This document shows, one piece after another, positions 40,029-50,615 of a stretch of DNA of 59,441 bases. Position 1 is the stretch's first letter, and every line of letters begins with the position of its first letter. The notes beneath the pieces were generated by a model that saw only the letters and a list, made by a program, of their open reading frames with translations, made no database searches and was not told the DNA's origin. The DNA is from a virus, in the IMG/VR virus record IMGVR_UViG_3300030104_000577, positions 1 through 59,441 of that record; one strand, written 5' to 3'. Made by a program: the position numbers and the translations under genes.

Positions 40029-41471
40029 TTGGAACAATTTTATTTTAAAACTAAACCTTACGATCACCAACTAGACGCATTAAACATATCTTACGATAAA
40101 GAAAAGTTTGCGTTATTTATGGAGATGGGTTGTGGTAAATCAAAAGTCGTTATAGACAACTTTGTATATCTACACAAGCACAATAAAATAAATGGTGTTT
40201 TAATATTAGCTAATAAAGGTGTGTATGATACATGGTACAGTAAAGAAATACCAGCACACACACCAGATGATATAGAAATTACTTTAGTTAAGTGGTCAAA
40301 CTCAAACTCTCAGAAAAATAAAAAGTTGTTACAGTCTCTATATGAAGATCCTAATAAACTTAATATATTAGTTATGAACACTGAGGCATTGAGCACGAAG
40401 AAAGGTACACAGTTCGCTACTAATTTTCTATTTAAGTGTAAAACTATGTTTATTATAGACGAAAGTACAACGATTAAAAATCATAAAGCTAAGAGGACTG
40501 TGAACGCTGTACGCATAGGTAAGTACGCACATTATAAAAGAATATTAACAGGTAGTCCTGTAACTAAAAGTCCACTAGATTTATATAGTCAGTGTTACTT
40601 TTTAGACCCAGCATTACTAGGTTTCAATAGTTACTATGCATTTAGAACTAGGTATGCCAATCTAGTAGAGAGTTCTGCTGGCGGTAGAACTTTTAAGTTG
40701 GTTACAGGATATAAAAACTTAGAAGAACTAAACCAACTTATCGGTAAGTTTAGTTACAGAGTTCTTAAAAAAGATTGTTTAGATTTACCAGACAAAGTTT
40801 ATTTGAAACGTGTCATACAGATGACAGATGAACAGAAACGAGTCTATAAAGATTTACAAAAGAAAGCAGAGTCTTTATTAGCAGGCAGTAAAGTTACTAT
40901 AACACATTTGATTACTCAAGTTATAAGACTACATCAAATATCCTGTGGTTTTATAAAATTAGATAACGGTGCTCTCACAGAATTACCTTCATACAGGATG
41001 GCTGAACTATTAAGCGTATTAGAAGAAGCAGACGGTAAGGTAATTATCTGGGCGAACTACAGACACGACATACAAAAGATAGAGAAAGAACTTACAAAGC
41101 TCTACGGTGCAGAGTCCGTGGGCACTTATTATGGTGACGTTAGTCAAGAAGATAGAGAAGATGTTATTAATAATTTTCAAGATAAAGAACATCCTCTTAG
41201 GTTTTTTGTAGGTAATACACAAACAGGTGGCTACGGTATCACACTGACTGCTGCAAGTACAGTGGTATACTACTCTAATAATTATGACCTAGAAAAAAGG
41301 TTACAGTCAGAGGACAGAGCGCACCGTATAGGTCAAACGAATAAAGTTACTTATATAGATATAGTTTGTGAACGCACAGTAGATGAGAAGATAGTAAAAG
41401 CACTACGTCAAAAACAGAATATAGCGCAGACAGTACTGGGCGAAGAACAGTGGAAAGATTGGTTACTATAA
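40029..41471 (+). CDS. SNF2-type DNA helicase/translocase
   Basis: This 480-residue protein starts with TTG, 6 bases after AAGGAA. Motifs: a Q-like start (TKPYDHQLDAL), Walker A EMGCGKSK (32-39), DEST (144-147), LTGSPVTKSP, GGYGITLTAAS and the family VI box QSEDRAHRIGQ. The QxxxRxHRIGQ form is diagnostic of SNF2 enzymes. Phage members are thought to assist replication, recombination or removal of proteins from DNA. It is the only large plus-strand gene, and its end overlaps the opposing gene by 6 bases. Confidence 0.88.
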   Translation: MEQFYFKTKPYDHQLDALNISYDKEKFALFMEMGCGKSKVVIDNFVYLHKHNKINGVLILANKGVYDTWYSKEIPAHTPDDIEITLVKWSNSNSQKNKKLLQSLYEDPNKLNILVMNTEALSTKKGTQFATNFLFKCKTMFIIDESTTIKNHKAKRTVNAVRIGKYAHYKRILTGSPVTKSPLDLYSQCYFLDPALLGFNSYYAFRTRYANLVESSAGGRTFKLVTGYKNLEELNQLIGKFSYRVLKKDCLDLPDKVYLKRVIQMTDEQKRVYKDLQKKAESLLAGSKVTITHLITQVIRLHQISCGFIKLDNGALTELPSYRMAELLSVLEEADGKVIIWANYRHDIQKIEKELTKLYGAESVGTYYGDVSQEDREDVINNFQDKEHPLRFFVGNTQTGGYGITLTAASTVVYYSNNYDLEKRLQSEDRAHRIGQTNKVTYIDIVCERTVDEKIVKALRQKQNIAQTVLGEEQWKDWLL

Positions 41472-42923
41472 ACCGAAAGTAGCCAAACCACCATAGTTCA
41501 TCATCATACGACCACGACCTAATCTAGCTCTACGATTTCTTTCTACAGGGGACATTGTTGTTTCGTTCACTGCTGACAATGATGGCAATCCTGTTACTGG
41601 AGCTGGTACATTAAATCCAGACACTAACTCAAAATTAGTAGGCACTGGGTTTGGCTCAACCCTTGTACTCATCGGAGCATTCGCAGGTGCCATAACTCCA
41701 CCGAAACCTATTGAAGCCTGTAGTTCTGCTAATCTTCTGGCAGTTTCTTCACGAGTAAGAGGTCTATTACCTGCACGCATCGCATCAAACTCAGCATCTC
41801 TTCTTGCTTTGTCTATATCGTATTGACCAGACTCAGTGTACTCGTTACGACCAGACTCAAAACTAGAACCAGCAGCACCATATAAAGTTTGCATAGCACT
41901 TGCTAAATCATTGGCTCTACTCGCTTCCATCTGTGCATTAAATGCAGCATGAGAATCACCTAATGCTTTTAGATAATTTGGACTACCTTTTGGACCTTTT
42001 GAAGAAGCATACTTACCAGAGGTCACATTTGGACCTTGTTGCTTAAAGTCAGGTATTCCATCATTGTTTCTATCTCCGAACGATACTCCTGGACCAGTTG
42101 TTCCTGGAGTGAATCCCATAGTTCCTGATGAAGTTGATCTACCTTCCTCGTCTCTACCACTAATCCTTGATCTAGCAGGATTTCCCACATCTCTCTCCAT
42201 GAGAGCTTTTTCTACTTGATCTATGCCACTACGTTCTATGTAATCTTGAAGTGCTTTTTGATTTTCAGGTAAAGTCATGTCCATTCCTGCAACTGCTTCT
42301 ACACCTGCTTGGTCTAATACACCTGCTGCTCCTAATTGTTTAGCAAATGTACCAATCCCGCCTTCTTGATTCACTATGTTACTCGCCATGCTTCCCATAG
42401 TCCCACCCTCAGGAACAGAAAAAACATTTCCAGCTTTAGTTTGAAATACTCCAGCATACTCTTCAGGAGTGCCCTCGTACAAATTAGGTTCTCCACGTGG
42501 GCTATATGTGTCTAAAGTTCCTACTCCATAAGTACCTATTGGGTCAGCAGCATATGTTTCAAAACCACCTAACCCGCCACCGCTAAGACTACCGCCCATA
42601 TTAACTGCTGCACTTGCTGCTCCAGGAACACCGTACATTGTTTCTTTACCTGTCAAAGATTCTGTAAGTGGATCTGTAGTAGGGTCAACAGGCTGTGGTT
42701 CAGGGACTCTGTTTGCTAAAAAATTACCATAAGTGTCTCTCTGCATGGCATCTAGATTAACCTGATCTAGCATAAATCCAGGTGGATCAATTCTTCCTGG
42801 ATTGACTAAATCTTCTGTAGTGAAACGACTAGTGTTCCTAAAATTATCCATGAAGTTACCGCCTACAGACGGTAGTCCTTCTCTGGTTTCTATATTAGAA
42901 ACTATGTCTGATAATATCCCCAT
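41466..42923 (-). CDS. Virion-associated protein, ejection-type
   Basis: The 485-residue Gly/Pro/Asn-rich protein has a calcium-loop-like FGDRNNDGIPDFKQQ in the middle and a C-terminal basic stretch (RNRRARLGRGRMMMNYGG). It is the last of five consecutive late genes encoding large low-complexity proteins without enzymatic motifs, the layout of internal (ejection) proteins in podovirus-like phages. It shares one base with the upstream gene. Confidence 0.5.
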   Translation of the reverse strand: MGILSDIVSNIETREGLPSVGGNFMDNFRNTSRFTTEDLVNPGRIDPPGFMLDQVNLDAMQRDTYGNFLANRVPEPQPVDPTTDPLTESLTGKETMYGVPGAASAAVNMGGSLSGGGLGGFETYAADPIGTYGVGTLDTYSPRGEPNLYEGTPEEYAGVFQTKAGNVFSVPEGGTMGSMASNIVNQEGGIGTFAKQLGAAGVLDQAGVEAVAGMDMTLPENQKALQDYIERSGIDQVEKALMERDVGNPARSRISGRDEEGRSTSSGTMGFTPGTTGPGVSFGDRNNDGIPDFKQQGPNVTSGKYASSKGPKGSPNYLKALGDSHAAFNAQMEASRANDLASAMQTLYGAAGSSFESGRNEYTESGQYDIDKARRDAEFDAMRAGNRPLTREETARRLAELQASIGFGGVMAPANAPMSTRVEPNPVPTNFELVSGFNVPAPVTGLPSLSAVNETTMSPVERNRRARLGRGRMMMNYGGLATFGL

Positions 42924-45817
42924 TAATTACTGTATCCATATCGTAAAGGTATGGTCAATTTTTTAGTAACATGACCACCACGGTTTAATTCTAGTTCTTC
43001 TTCGGTAGCTATCTGTGCTCCAGGTTCTAACATCATCTCTAATCTAGTATCTTGAGACTGTGGTTCGTCGTCTTCTGGGGTAAACACTTCTCTACCTACC
43101 GCTCTTGCTAAAACACTTCTGTCAGTTGTGTTTAATTTTCTAGCATTTTTAATAGTTTCGTATAGATTGTCAGGGTTTGTCAATAAATTCATAAACCTTT
43201 CTCTTTCAACATATGCTTTAGCCATTTTGACAGCAGTTAACATACGACCCTCTGTAGTAAATAGACCTACATAAGTTCGAGCACCTTGGTTAATTATATT
43301 GAACAATGTTGAATCTGCGGGAGAAAGTGAAGCAACATTGATATCGTCAAAACTTTTAAGTTCCTCACCTAAACCTTTTAAATGTCTAGGAAACTCTTCA
43401 CCAAACCACCCAGTTAACTGTGCTCCATAATCATCTGCATACTGTATTAGTTTTTTACCACTGATAGTAGATCTTCCTCCTACCAACCTTGAAGCATCTC
43501 CCACAGACTTTAACATATCATTCATGATATATCTTTTATATTGTTCTAGGAGTTCTGGTTTATTTTGTAATACTCTTCTAAGTGCATCAGTTACTGAGAC
43601 TCTATCTTTGCTCCAACTAGAACTAAATATTGCTTCTGGACTGTCTGTTTTTACAATATTTCTTAGAACGTCTGATTGTTCAATAGCTGTTCTAGCACTT
43701 TCTAAATTTCTTTGATTATTTTTAAAAGATCTAATAAACTGTGTGGGAGATATAAATTCTGCAAGTTCTGTTTCATCAAAAAATCTTTTTAATATTTTAC
43801 CGTTTTTTGACATCCACTCGTCGTACTCTTTACCACCTTTGGGTCTCAACAATCCATCAGGAGCAGTATCGTCTACAACTTTAGCAAAAAAATCTCCTCG
43901 AAGACCTTGTCTCATAGCTTCAAATGCTTCTACATTTTCTGGATCTAATATTTTATTCAAGTAACTTGTGTCTTTGTTATTACGAAGGACAGTGAGTAAC
44001 CTGTCGTATGCTTCTTTATCACCTAATTGATATAAGTCAGATCCTTGTTTTTGCATCTGTGTTATTTGTTTTATAACATTACTGTCAAACTCTGCGTCTG
44101 CTTGTTTGTATGCATCTTCCGCAATAGAGAAAGTTTTAAAAGCCTCTGGGTTTTTATTCCTTAGTGCATTGTTACGGATCTCATCCATACCGTCTCGTAT
44201 AGAAATTAAATCTGAAAAATCACCACCTTTTGAAGCAATATTATTTATACTGCTCTGTAACTGACGAATGTCTCCTTGAAACTGTTTAAAACTTTTATTA
44301 GTATTTATAGTATTTTTTAAACTTGTCGCTATATCTAATACTTGTTTATTTGGTAGCCCACTTTCGCTTTGGGTTTTTATAATTCTATCGAGAGTTTTAT
44401 TTAGAGAAGAATAATTGAAAGGTTTAGCATTGCCTTTAAATCCTGCTTGTTTATAAGCAGTTTCATAGTCTAAATCAACTTTATCGTACCTAGCATTTTT
44501 TAAAGTTACAACAGAATCACGAAGTTGTCTACCTGCTTCATCTGCAGGTAATCTATTGTTCGATAGATTAGTTAGAATCTCATTAGCTGTTGAGTCTAAA
44601 TCAGCTATTTTTTGATCTATCGGTATTGTTTGCCTAGCTACATCTTCGGCTACTGTTTCTTGTATTTCTCGACCAGTTTCTTGTCTTGTGTACAAGTTTG
44701 CAGCTTCTTCTGCTTGCTCTCTTGTGACTCCTTGTGTTTCTATTAAGTTGTCTACTATCCTACTAAACAGTTCTCCTTGGTCTGAATATTTTTCTCTTAA
44801 AACCCTACCAAAAGGAGTATCTCTATTAGCTTCGTTTCTTAAAAATTGTTCTAAATTTACTGCACCAGGAACATCATCACCCATTAAAACTTGAGGAGTA
44901 GTCAAAAATTTAGTATCTACAGTTCCTTCTTTTCTTAAGTTTTCGTAAGCCGACATAAATTCATCTTCATCAATAGGTATAGCACCTAACCCTCTACCCA
45001 TATACATTTTATACAACCTATATCCTAATCCTCCAGCACCGCCAAAAGCAGCAACTAGACCAGCTTGTTTCATAGCTTCTGAGTTTTTATCAAAACCTTG
45101 AGGTAGATAACCTTTATTGTCTAACTCTTCGAGTTTTTTCATTCTATACACATAAGATCCTAATGCTTCTGTCATTATCCCTACTGTAGCACTTCTAGTG
45201 ACACCTGCTGCAGCTAGTCCAGGAAGAATCTCAGCAGCAAACGGTTTCATAAATGCTGTAAAATCTCCCATGTTCATTCCAGGAGGGTTTACTGGTCTAG
45301 GTTTACCTGAGAATGGATCATTAAATATATACTCATTTGTATTCGGTTCTACTCGAACATCCCAGTTAAAACTAGGGTTGGTAAATCCTGCTTCACGATA
45401 GTTATCTTGTAGTATTTTTGTTATAGCGTCTGGACCAGCTTTAGGGTCGTTCCTAACAGACTCAGGCAGAAACTCAAAATCTTCAATAGCACTTCCAGGA
45501 GTAGCCTCGGCTTCAAAATCTACACCACTGTATTGCGCAAGAAACTGAGGACTCATACGAGATACAAAATCTTTTGTTATTAAAGGATCTCCTGCTAATA
45601 TTCCTTTCTCTGCTGCCTCACGAACATCAGTTGAAAGTTCTGAGGTAGGTTGGTAAATTCCAGGAAAATTTACAGGTTTATAACCGTATTGACTTAATGC
45701 ATCCATCTGAGGTTGTGTAAGACTGTCTTCATTAGTAGCCAGTCTATTGTCTAATACTTTGTCAACTCCTTGTGGATCGAGTAAAAAATCAATTGTATTT
45801 TGATTTATTTGACTCAT
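42923..45817 (-). CDS. Large internal virion (ejection-type) protein
   Basis: This 964-residue, the largest product of the window, is mostly helical with long coiled-coil stretches (TLKNARYDKVDLDYETAYK, IRQLQSSINNIASKGGDFS) and one hydrophobic patch around residue 190-260 (EILPGLAAAGVTRSATVGI, GGAGGLGYRLYKMYMGRG). The last residues are GGHVTKKLTIPLRYGYSN. No lytic transglycosylase motif is seen. By size and place it probably passes into the cell envelope during DNA ejection. Confidence 0.5.
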   Translation of the reverse strand: MSQINQNTIDFLLDPQGVDKVLDNRLATNEDSLTQPQMDALSQYGYKPVNFPGIYQPTSELSTDVREAAEKGILAGDPLITKDFVSRMSPQFLAQYSGVDFEAEATPGSAIEDFEFLPESVRNDPKAGPDAITKILQDNYREAGFTNPSFNWDVRVEPNTNEYIFNDPFSGKPRPVNPPGMNMGDFTAFMKPFAAEILPGLAAAGVTRSATVGIMTEALGSYVYRMKKLEELDNKGYLPQGFDKNSEAMKQAGLVAAFGGAGGLGYRLYKMYMGRGLGAIPIDEDEFMSAYENLRKEGTVDTKFLTTPQVLMGDDVPGAVNLEQFLRNEANRDTPFGRVLREKYSDQGELFSRIVDNLIETQGVTREQAEEAANLYTRQETGREIQETVAEDVARQTIPIDQKIADLDSTANEILTNLSNNRLPADEAGRQLRDSVVTLKNARYDKVDLDYETAYKQAGFKGNAKPFNYSSLNKTLDRIIKTQSESGLPNKQVLDIATSLKNTINTNKSFKQFQGDIRQLQSSINNIASKGGDFSDLISIRDGMDEIRNNALRNKNPEAFKTFSIAEDAYKQADAEFDSNVIKQITQMQKQGSDLYQLGDKEAYDRLLTVLRNNKDTSYLNKILDPENVEAFEAMRQGLRGDFFAKVVDDTAPDGLLRPKGGKEYDEWMSKNGKILKRFFDETELAEFISPTQFIRSFKNNQRNLESARTAIEQSDVLRNIVKTDSPEAIFSSSWSKDRVSVTDALRRVLQNKPELLEQYKRYIMNDMLKSVGDASRLVGGRSTISGKKLIQYADDYGAQLTGWFGEEFPRHLKGLGEELKSFDDINVASLSPADSTLFNIINQGARTYVGLFTTEGRMLTAVKMAKAYVERERFMNLLTNPDNLYETIKNARKLNTTDRSVLARAVGREVFTPEDDEPQSQDTRLEMMLEPGAQIATEEELELNRGGHVTKKLTIPLRYGYSN

Positions 45818-48192
45818 TGATCAACCCCTCTAAGTTTTATATACTCTAAAAACTTATTGTACTGTTCTGGGTAATTAGTTCGATATGTAGCAGCAAGAGT
45901 GGGTTGACTACTTAATCTTTGTAAAAGTTCTTCATTAGTCATAGTACCTATACCGCTTGGATCACCAGCTATTGAAGGTAAACCACCTACTGGTGCGGCA
46001 CTTACAGGAGTGTTACTGATAGGTCTTTTATCTCTGCTTTTTACTAAATCTCTATACGTCGCTATATTTTTATCACTACCCTTACTTATAGGAATAGTGT
46101 CGTATCTGTTTAAATTTTCTTCTGATAACACTTGGTCTATAAACCTAGTTTTTACAGGTTGATATGGATTATCTGGAGTCTCTCGTAAACTTGCTTCAAA
46201 TTTTGCTATTTCTTCCGCACTTATAATTTCTGAGTTATTGAATTCTTGAATCCCCATCACAAGACCGTCGTATTTATCTACCGCACCTTCTACTAAATCA
46301 TAGACTTGTTGTTCAAAATCATCAAAAGTGGTGGCGTTTGCACCAGCTCGATTAAGGAATCTTTCTATATCTCTGTCGGATATGTCTCGACCTTTTTGAG
46401 CATCTAATGCTGCACTTTGTAGTGCGAGAGTAAATATTAAATTTTGTACTCTTTTAGTGTCAAGACCAGAATTTTTTAAGAAACTGTAAAGACCAGTGTC
46501 GTTAAAAGTAGTGTTAAATTGATTTCTAAAACTATTGAAATTTTTAGTTTCTTCTCCTGGATCTCTTTTACCGTTACCATTCGCATCGTTATAAAAATCA
46601 AATTGACCTCGGTTAAATATATCATTTAGTTGTTCAAGCTGACCTATAACATTCTTACCGAACTGCGTGAGCCCAGTAGTTGGGTTACCGAAAGTGACGT
46701 CTTGATCTCTAGCCCTAGCGTCTTCTATTATAGCGAATGTTTTATCTACTGTGTTTAAAATCTCTCTTGTCTGACCATTGACTTGTTGTATTTGAGCTTC
46801 TATTCTTTTTTGTTCTTCATTAGCTTGATCAATAGTCATGACACCAAAGGCATTAGACTGTGGTCGACCTTTTTGGAAAGTAAACTCACCGTTAGCTCCA
46901 TAAGTCATTCTATAACTGTTGTCTATGGGCATTAAATGTTCATACCCTTCTCGAGGCGCACCGTTTTTACCGCCAAATAAATTACGCTCTAGTGTAAACT
47001 CAGGTTGCCCAGTGAGTGTATTCATAACTTGTTGTATTTTAGCTACACCAACTTTAGTCGCTTCTACATTTGGGTTGTTTTTCTCCCACTCTGCGAGCTC
47101 AAAGTCTGTCATAGACATTACTTTATCGTCTACTACATATTGGTTTCTACCTTTCATAGCATCATGTCCAGGGACAAGTATAAATCCTTGATCTGCTAAT
47201 CGTTTAGCAGTTACTTGATTAAGTAAACCTGCTCTTGCGCCTGCTGATGGATCTGGTCGACCGTCATTATCTTCATCTGCAAATATTGAATATGCTTTCA
47301 TTTCACCTGAGTATGGAACTGCTCCAGGAGTCATACTTACTTCTTGATCAGTTAAAAACTGCGGGAACTCTTCACCAGCAATAGTGTATGGTTCTCTTTT
47401 AGCTTTTATTAAAGATGTTCTTAAACTGTTTCTATCTTTAGCACTAGCTAATGATAGACTAGCAGAAAAGTCTTGTATCCTTTTGGCTTTATTAATGTCA
47501 ATACTTGCCATTGCGTCTCGATATTTTTTCTGCTCTTTAGCTGAACCACTAGCATAGTTCAAAAACGCACTTGATAAAGCAGTGCCCCAGTCATCGCCTT
47601 TAGTGCCTGAGTTTATTAAGGCAGCACCAGCAGCGAGATAGGGGAGTGCTTTGTCGGGTTGGGGAATTAAATCTTTAATTTCATCTGTGTCTAAATATTC
47701 TTTAAACGCTTCTAAGTATATCTGATTAGCTTCTTGTTGACTTTCAGGGTCTGCTCCGTAAAACTTTTCTATTTGATCCATAGTATAAAAAGTGTTTACA
47801 GCACTTTGAGTTACTTCTTCACCGTCTCTTTTAACTGTTCCTAGAGTCATCGCTTGGTTTAGTTTATCTACAAACGTCATCTCATCTTCTGACTTTTCGT
47901 TCTCGATGTCGAGTGTATTGCTCATTGTTTTAGCTACTTCTTTTTCTACTTCTGGGTTAGTACCTAAACCTGTCATTTCAGTTATGGTGCTGTCCATACC
48001 TGAATTAACTATACCAAAATCATGTTGACTCGGTAAATTATTTGCAACTCTGACTGAATCAGCTAACATCGCTTCTATAACTTCTGGAGGCTGAGCAGTT
48101 ATTTGAGCTATCTGGTCCATGGACATTCCGCTCTTGGCTAAATCAATTACTTGATTACGCATCGGGAACATTAAATTTACTGGTCTTGACAT
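45814..48192 (-). CDS. Large virion protein with EF-hand-like loops
   Basis: The 792-residue helical protein starts MSRPVNLMFPMRNQVIDLAK and has an HTH-like segment SGMSMDQIAQITAQPPEVIEA. Two Asp-rich loops, DEDNDGRPDPSAG (about 310) and DANGNGKRDPGEE (about 545), resemble calcium-binding dockerin or EF loops. No catalytic motif. Probably an internal or tail protein acting with its two neighbours. It overlaps the downstream gene by 4 bases. Confidence 0.5.
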   Translation of the reverse strand: MSRPVNLMFPMRNQVIDLAKSGMSMDQIAQITAQPPEVIEAMLADSVRVANNLPSQHDFGIVNSGMDSTITEMTGLGTNPEVEKEVAKTMSNTLDIENEKSEDEMTFVDKLNQAMTLGTVKRDGEEVTQSAVNTFYTMDQIEKFYGADPESQQEANQIYLEAFKEYLDTDEIKDLIPQPDKALPYLAAGAALINSGTKGDDWGTALSSAFLNYASGSAKEQKKYRDAMASIDINKAKRIQDFSASLSLASAKDRNSLRTSLIKAKREPYTIAGEEFPQFLTDQEVSMTPGAVPYSGEMKAYSIFADEDNDGRPDPSAGARAGLLNQVTAKRLADQGFILVPGHDAMKGRNQYVVDDKVMSMTDFELAEWEKNNPNVEATKVGVAKIQQVMNTLTGQPEFTLERNLFGGKNGAPREGYEHLMPIDNSYRMTYGANGEFTFQKGRPQSNAFGVMTIDQANEEQKRIEAQIQQVNGQTREILNTVDKTFAIIEDARARDQDVTFGNPTTGLTQFGKNVIGQLEQLNDIFNRGQFDFYNDANGNGKRDPGEETKNFNSFRNQFNTTFNDTGLYSFLKNSGLDTKRVQNLIFTLALQSAALDAQKGRDISDRDIERFLNRAGANATTFDDFEQQVYDLVEGAVDKYDGLVMGIQEFNNSEIISAEEIAKFEASLRETPDNPYQPVKTRFIDQVLSEENLNRYDTIPISKGSDKNIATYRDLVKSRDKRPISNTPVSAAPVGGLPSIAGDPSGIGTMTNEELLQRLSSQPTLAATYRTNYPEQYNKFLEYIKLRGVDQ

Positions 48193-48194
48193 AT

Positions 48195-49376
48195 TTACAC
48201 CAATGGTTGATTACCTTGTAAAGCACCGTATGCAGCAAGAGCTGTACCTACTCCTTGCATAAGTGGGTTACTAGGGTTATTAGCAGACATCTGAGTCATC
48301 GTTGTACTGCCTAAAACAGGAGCAAAACTTGATGCTAATTGACCTGCTTGACCGATAGTATTCATTGGTAAATTGTATGCTCCTACAAAATTACCGTAAT
48401 CTAGATCCAGTCCTCGTTGACCTAAGTTTTGCTGCATACCACCAGCACCATACAATCTAGCTATGTCTGTGCCCATTAAACCTGACATTGCTCCACCTAA
48501 ATTACCTATTTGAGCACCTAAGTTACCACCTAATTGACCAGTCTGTGCTGCCATGCGGAAAGCATCTTGACCAGCACCACCGTATAGATTACCTAACGCG
48601 CCACCTAATGCACCTAAACCGCCAGCAGTAGATCCCATCAATCTTGCTATATTCGCTTGTCTACCTTGCTGACGTTCAAAAGAATCTGAAGCTAGTTTCG
48701 CTGCACGATCTTCTGCTTGCAGTCTCAAACCACCTATACCTTGCATCGCGCCTCTAGCTATATCTGCTCTAGCGTCACTTCTTTGTAGTCCGCTTCTATC
48801 ACCGAACCCTGCGCCTTTGCCTATTGCTGTAGCTCTATTAAATATATCAGTCTCTGCTAACCTTCTTGAGACATCATCAAGTGCTTGATCTACTACTTGA
48901 TCTTGATATCTGTTAGAAAACTCTGATATATCGTCAGCTGAAAAACCTTGCATAGCACCTCTACCGAGATCTACTGCATCACCTAGCAGACCTACACCTT
49001 CTTGTATCGGTGCTGCGCCTTGAGACACTGCTTCGTCTAATAGTCCTGTACCAGTGCTTAGTCCTCCAGTGACATCAGCTAACGCTCCCTCTGTTATTTC
49101 TTCCGCCCTACCTAGATATGGACTATACGCACCGACTCCTTCGGCTGATAACCGCATCGCTTCTTCTTGTGCTGGTGTGAATCCTGCTATTCTTTCGCCT
49201 TGGTATGTGAATGGGTTAGCACCAGCTACCCCAAAGCCCATCATTTTATTATATAAATCTTGATTCAACAGAGGCAAGATACCAGGAACATTTTGTCCTG
49301 GAACACCGCTAAAAAATTGACCTAAAAAATTAGGTGGTAATACCTCCGACCTTTGAAATTGTTCTTCGACTGCCAT
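48195..49376 (-). CDS. Virion structural protein, Gly/Ala-rich
   Basis: The 393-residue protein has a Pro-rich start (QRSEVLPPNFLGQFFSGV), then FAGFTPAQEEA-type sequence (ERIAGFTPAQEEAMRLSAEG), and Gly-rich helical stretches (GLGALGGALGNLYGGAGQD, LGGNLGAQIGNLGGAMSG). Proteins with this opening are found in the ejection-protein cluster of marine phages. Gly-zipper-like helices could insert in membranes. One base overlaps the upstream gene. Confidence 0.5.
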   Translation of the reverse strand: MAVEEQFQRSEVLPPNFLGQFFSGVPGQNVPGILPLLNQDLYNKMMGFGVAGANPFTYQGERIAGFTPAQEEAMRLSAEGVGAYSPYLGRAEEITEGALADVTGGLSTGTGLLDEAVSQGAAPIQEGVGLLGDAVDLGRGAMQGFSADDISEFSNRYQDQVVDQALDDVSRRLAETDIFNRATAIGKGAGFGDRSGLQRSDARADIARGAMQGIGGLRLQAEDRAAKLASDSFERQQGRQANIARLMGSTAGGLGALGGALGNLYGGAGQDAFRMAAQTGQLGGNLGAQIGNLGGAMSGLMGTDIARLYGAGGMQQNLGQRGLDLDYGNFVGAYNLPMNTIGQAGQLASSFAPVLGSTTMTQMSANNPSNPLMQGVGTALAAYGALQGNQPLV

Positions 49377-50578
49377 TATGCTCTTCCTAGCCCCATGCTC
49401 ATTGCTTTGTTTTCATTAAAATTCATAAAATCGTATAACCGTTCTATGCCCTTATCGTGATCTCCATCACCTATACCTTTGACACTTTGTTTAGTGAGTA
49501 CAAACTCACCGTCAGCTAATTTAGCATTGATTGTGTCTTCATCTCCTGATCCCTCAGGATCCTCTACGTCACCGCCTGTTTGTCTTAAATCAATCTCTTC
49601 TACGTTACCCCCTTTATTGAACGTAGGGAACATTAAATTAACATATTGATCATTATCGCCTGCAGCCTCCCTGAAAAACTCTGCTACAGCAGGATCTAAT
49701 GAAGCTAATGAAGAAGTTGGTATGTCAGTAGGCATAAAACTTCCTTGATTAATAGACGAACCTTGTACTCCTCTATATTGAGAAGGAGTCACTGCTGGCG
49801 TAAGTGGATTCTGTAAATACCCACCTAATGCACCGCTAGGAGCAGGCATACTTGTGGTTGTTTCATCTGGGTTAAATGCGCCCATAGCTGTCAATGCTGT
49901 AGCACCTGCACCTATTTTTTCTAAAGCACTTAAATCTTTAAATCTGTCACCTAGTTTAAACCCTTCTGGTAGCGTAGCGTCTGTAAGTGCTGCTCGACCA
50001 GATGCACCTATATCTTGAAATATACTGCCGATACCTTCTCCACTTCCAGGAGTTGGATCACCTATATTACCTTTAGACAGCATAAAATTTTCACCGAAAG
50101 GGTTAAGTGAACTTATACCTTCGCCAAAAGTAGTTTCTCCGAAAGTACCGCCTTGTATTCCTGCACCTTGCGCGATATTACCGCCAACATAAGAAACCGC
50201 TGTAGACTGAGCTATATCTTTTCTGTTACCACCTGCTGCAGCAGTGCCTAATCCACCACCTATCGCAGCACCTCCAGGTCCGCCGATAGCGTATCCTACA
50301 ATACGACCTACGGTCGGTGCTATCTTTTTAAGAGTATCACTTAACCAACCGAACTCAGGTGCACCAGTTATTGGGTTTATAGAGTTTTCGTAATGACCTA
50401 CTGTATATCTGTTAGGATCTGTTTCGTGTCTCTCAAAAGCGTCGAACAGTGCTCGTTTTAAAACTGGGTCAGTCGCTATCGGTCTTGGCAAGACCATTTC
50501 ACCAGTAGAAAGGTGACCAATCATAGTGTCTCCAAACCTGCCGTGTATAGCTATACTTTCAATGCCTTGTAAACTCAT
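49376..50578 (-). CDS. Virion protein with glycine-zipper segment
   Basis: This 400-residue protein has an N-terminal conserved block IAIHGRFGDTMIGHLSTGEM, VGHYENSINPITGAPEFGW, a glycine-zipper IVGYAIGGPGGAAIGGGLG, and a C-terminal block INAKLADGEFVLTKQSVKGIG. The last pattern (xLADGEFVhT) is frequent in phage tail-length or ejection proteins. It is the first gene of the five-gene internal protein cluster. Function in membrane passage is inferred. Confidence 0.55.
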   Translation of the reverse strand: MSLQGIESIAIHGRFGDTMIGHLSTGEMVLPRPIATDPVLKRALFDAFERHETDPNRYTVGHYENSINPITGAPEFGWLSDTLKKIAPTVGRIVGYAIGGPGGAAIGGGLGTAAAGGNRKDIAQSTAVSYVGGNIAQGAGIQGGTFGETTFGEGISSLNPFGENFMLSKGNIGDPTPGSGEGIGSIFQDIGASGRAALTDATLPEGFKLGDRFKDLSALEKIGAGATALTAMGAFNPDETTTSMPAPSGALGGYLQNPLTPAVTPSQYRGVQGSSINQGSFMPTDIPTSSLASLDPAVAEFFREAAGDNDQYVNLMFPTFNKGGNVEEIDLRQTGGDVEDPEGSGDEDTINAKLADGEFVLTKQSVKGIGDGDHDKGIERLYDFMNFNENKAMSMGLGRA

Positions 50579-50615
50579 GTAATTAGTTTACCTCTTTTTA
50601 ATTTAATTGTATATT

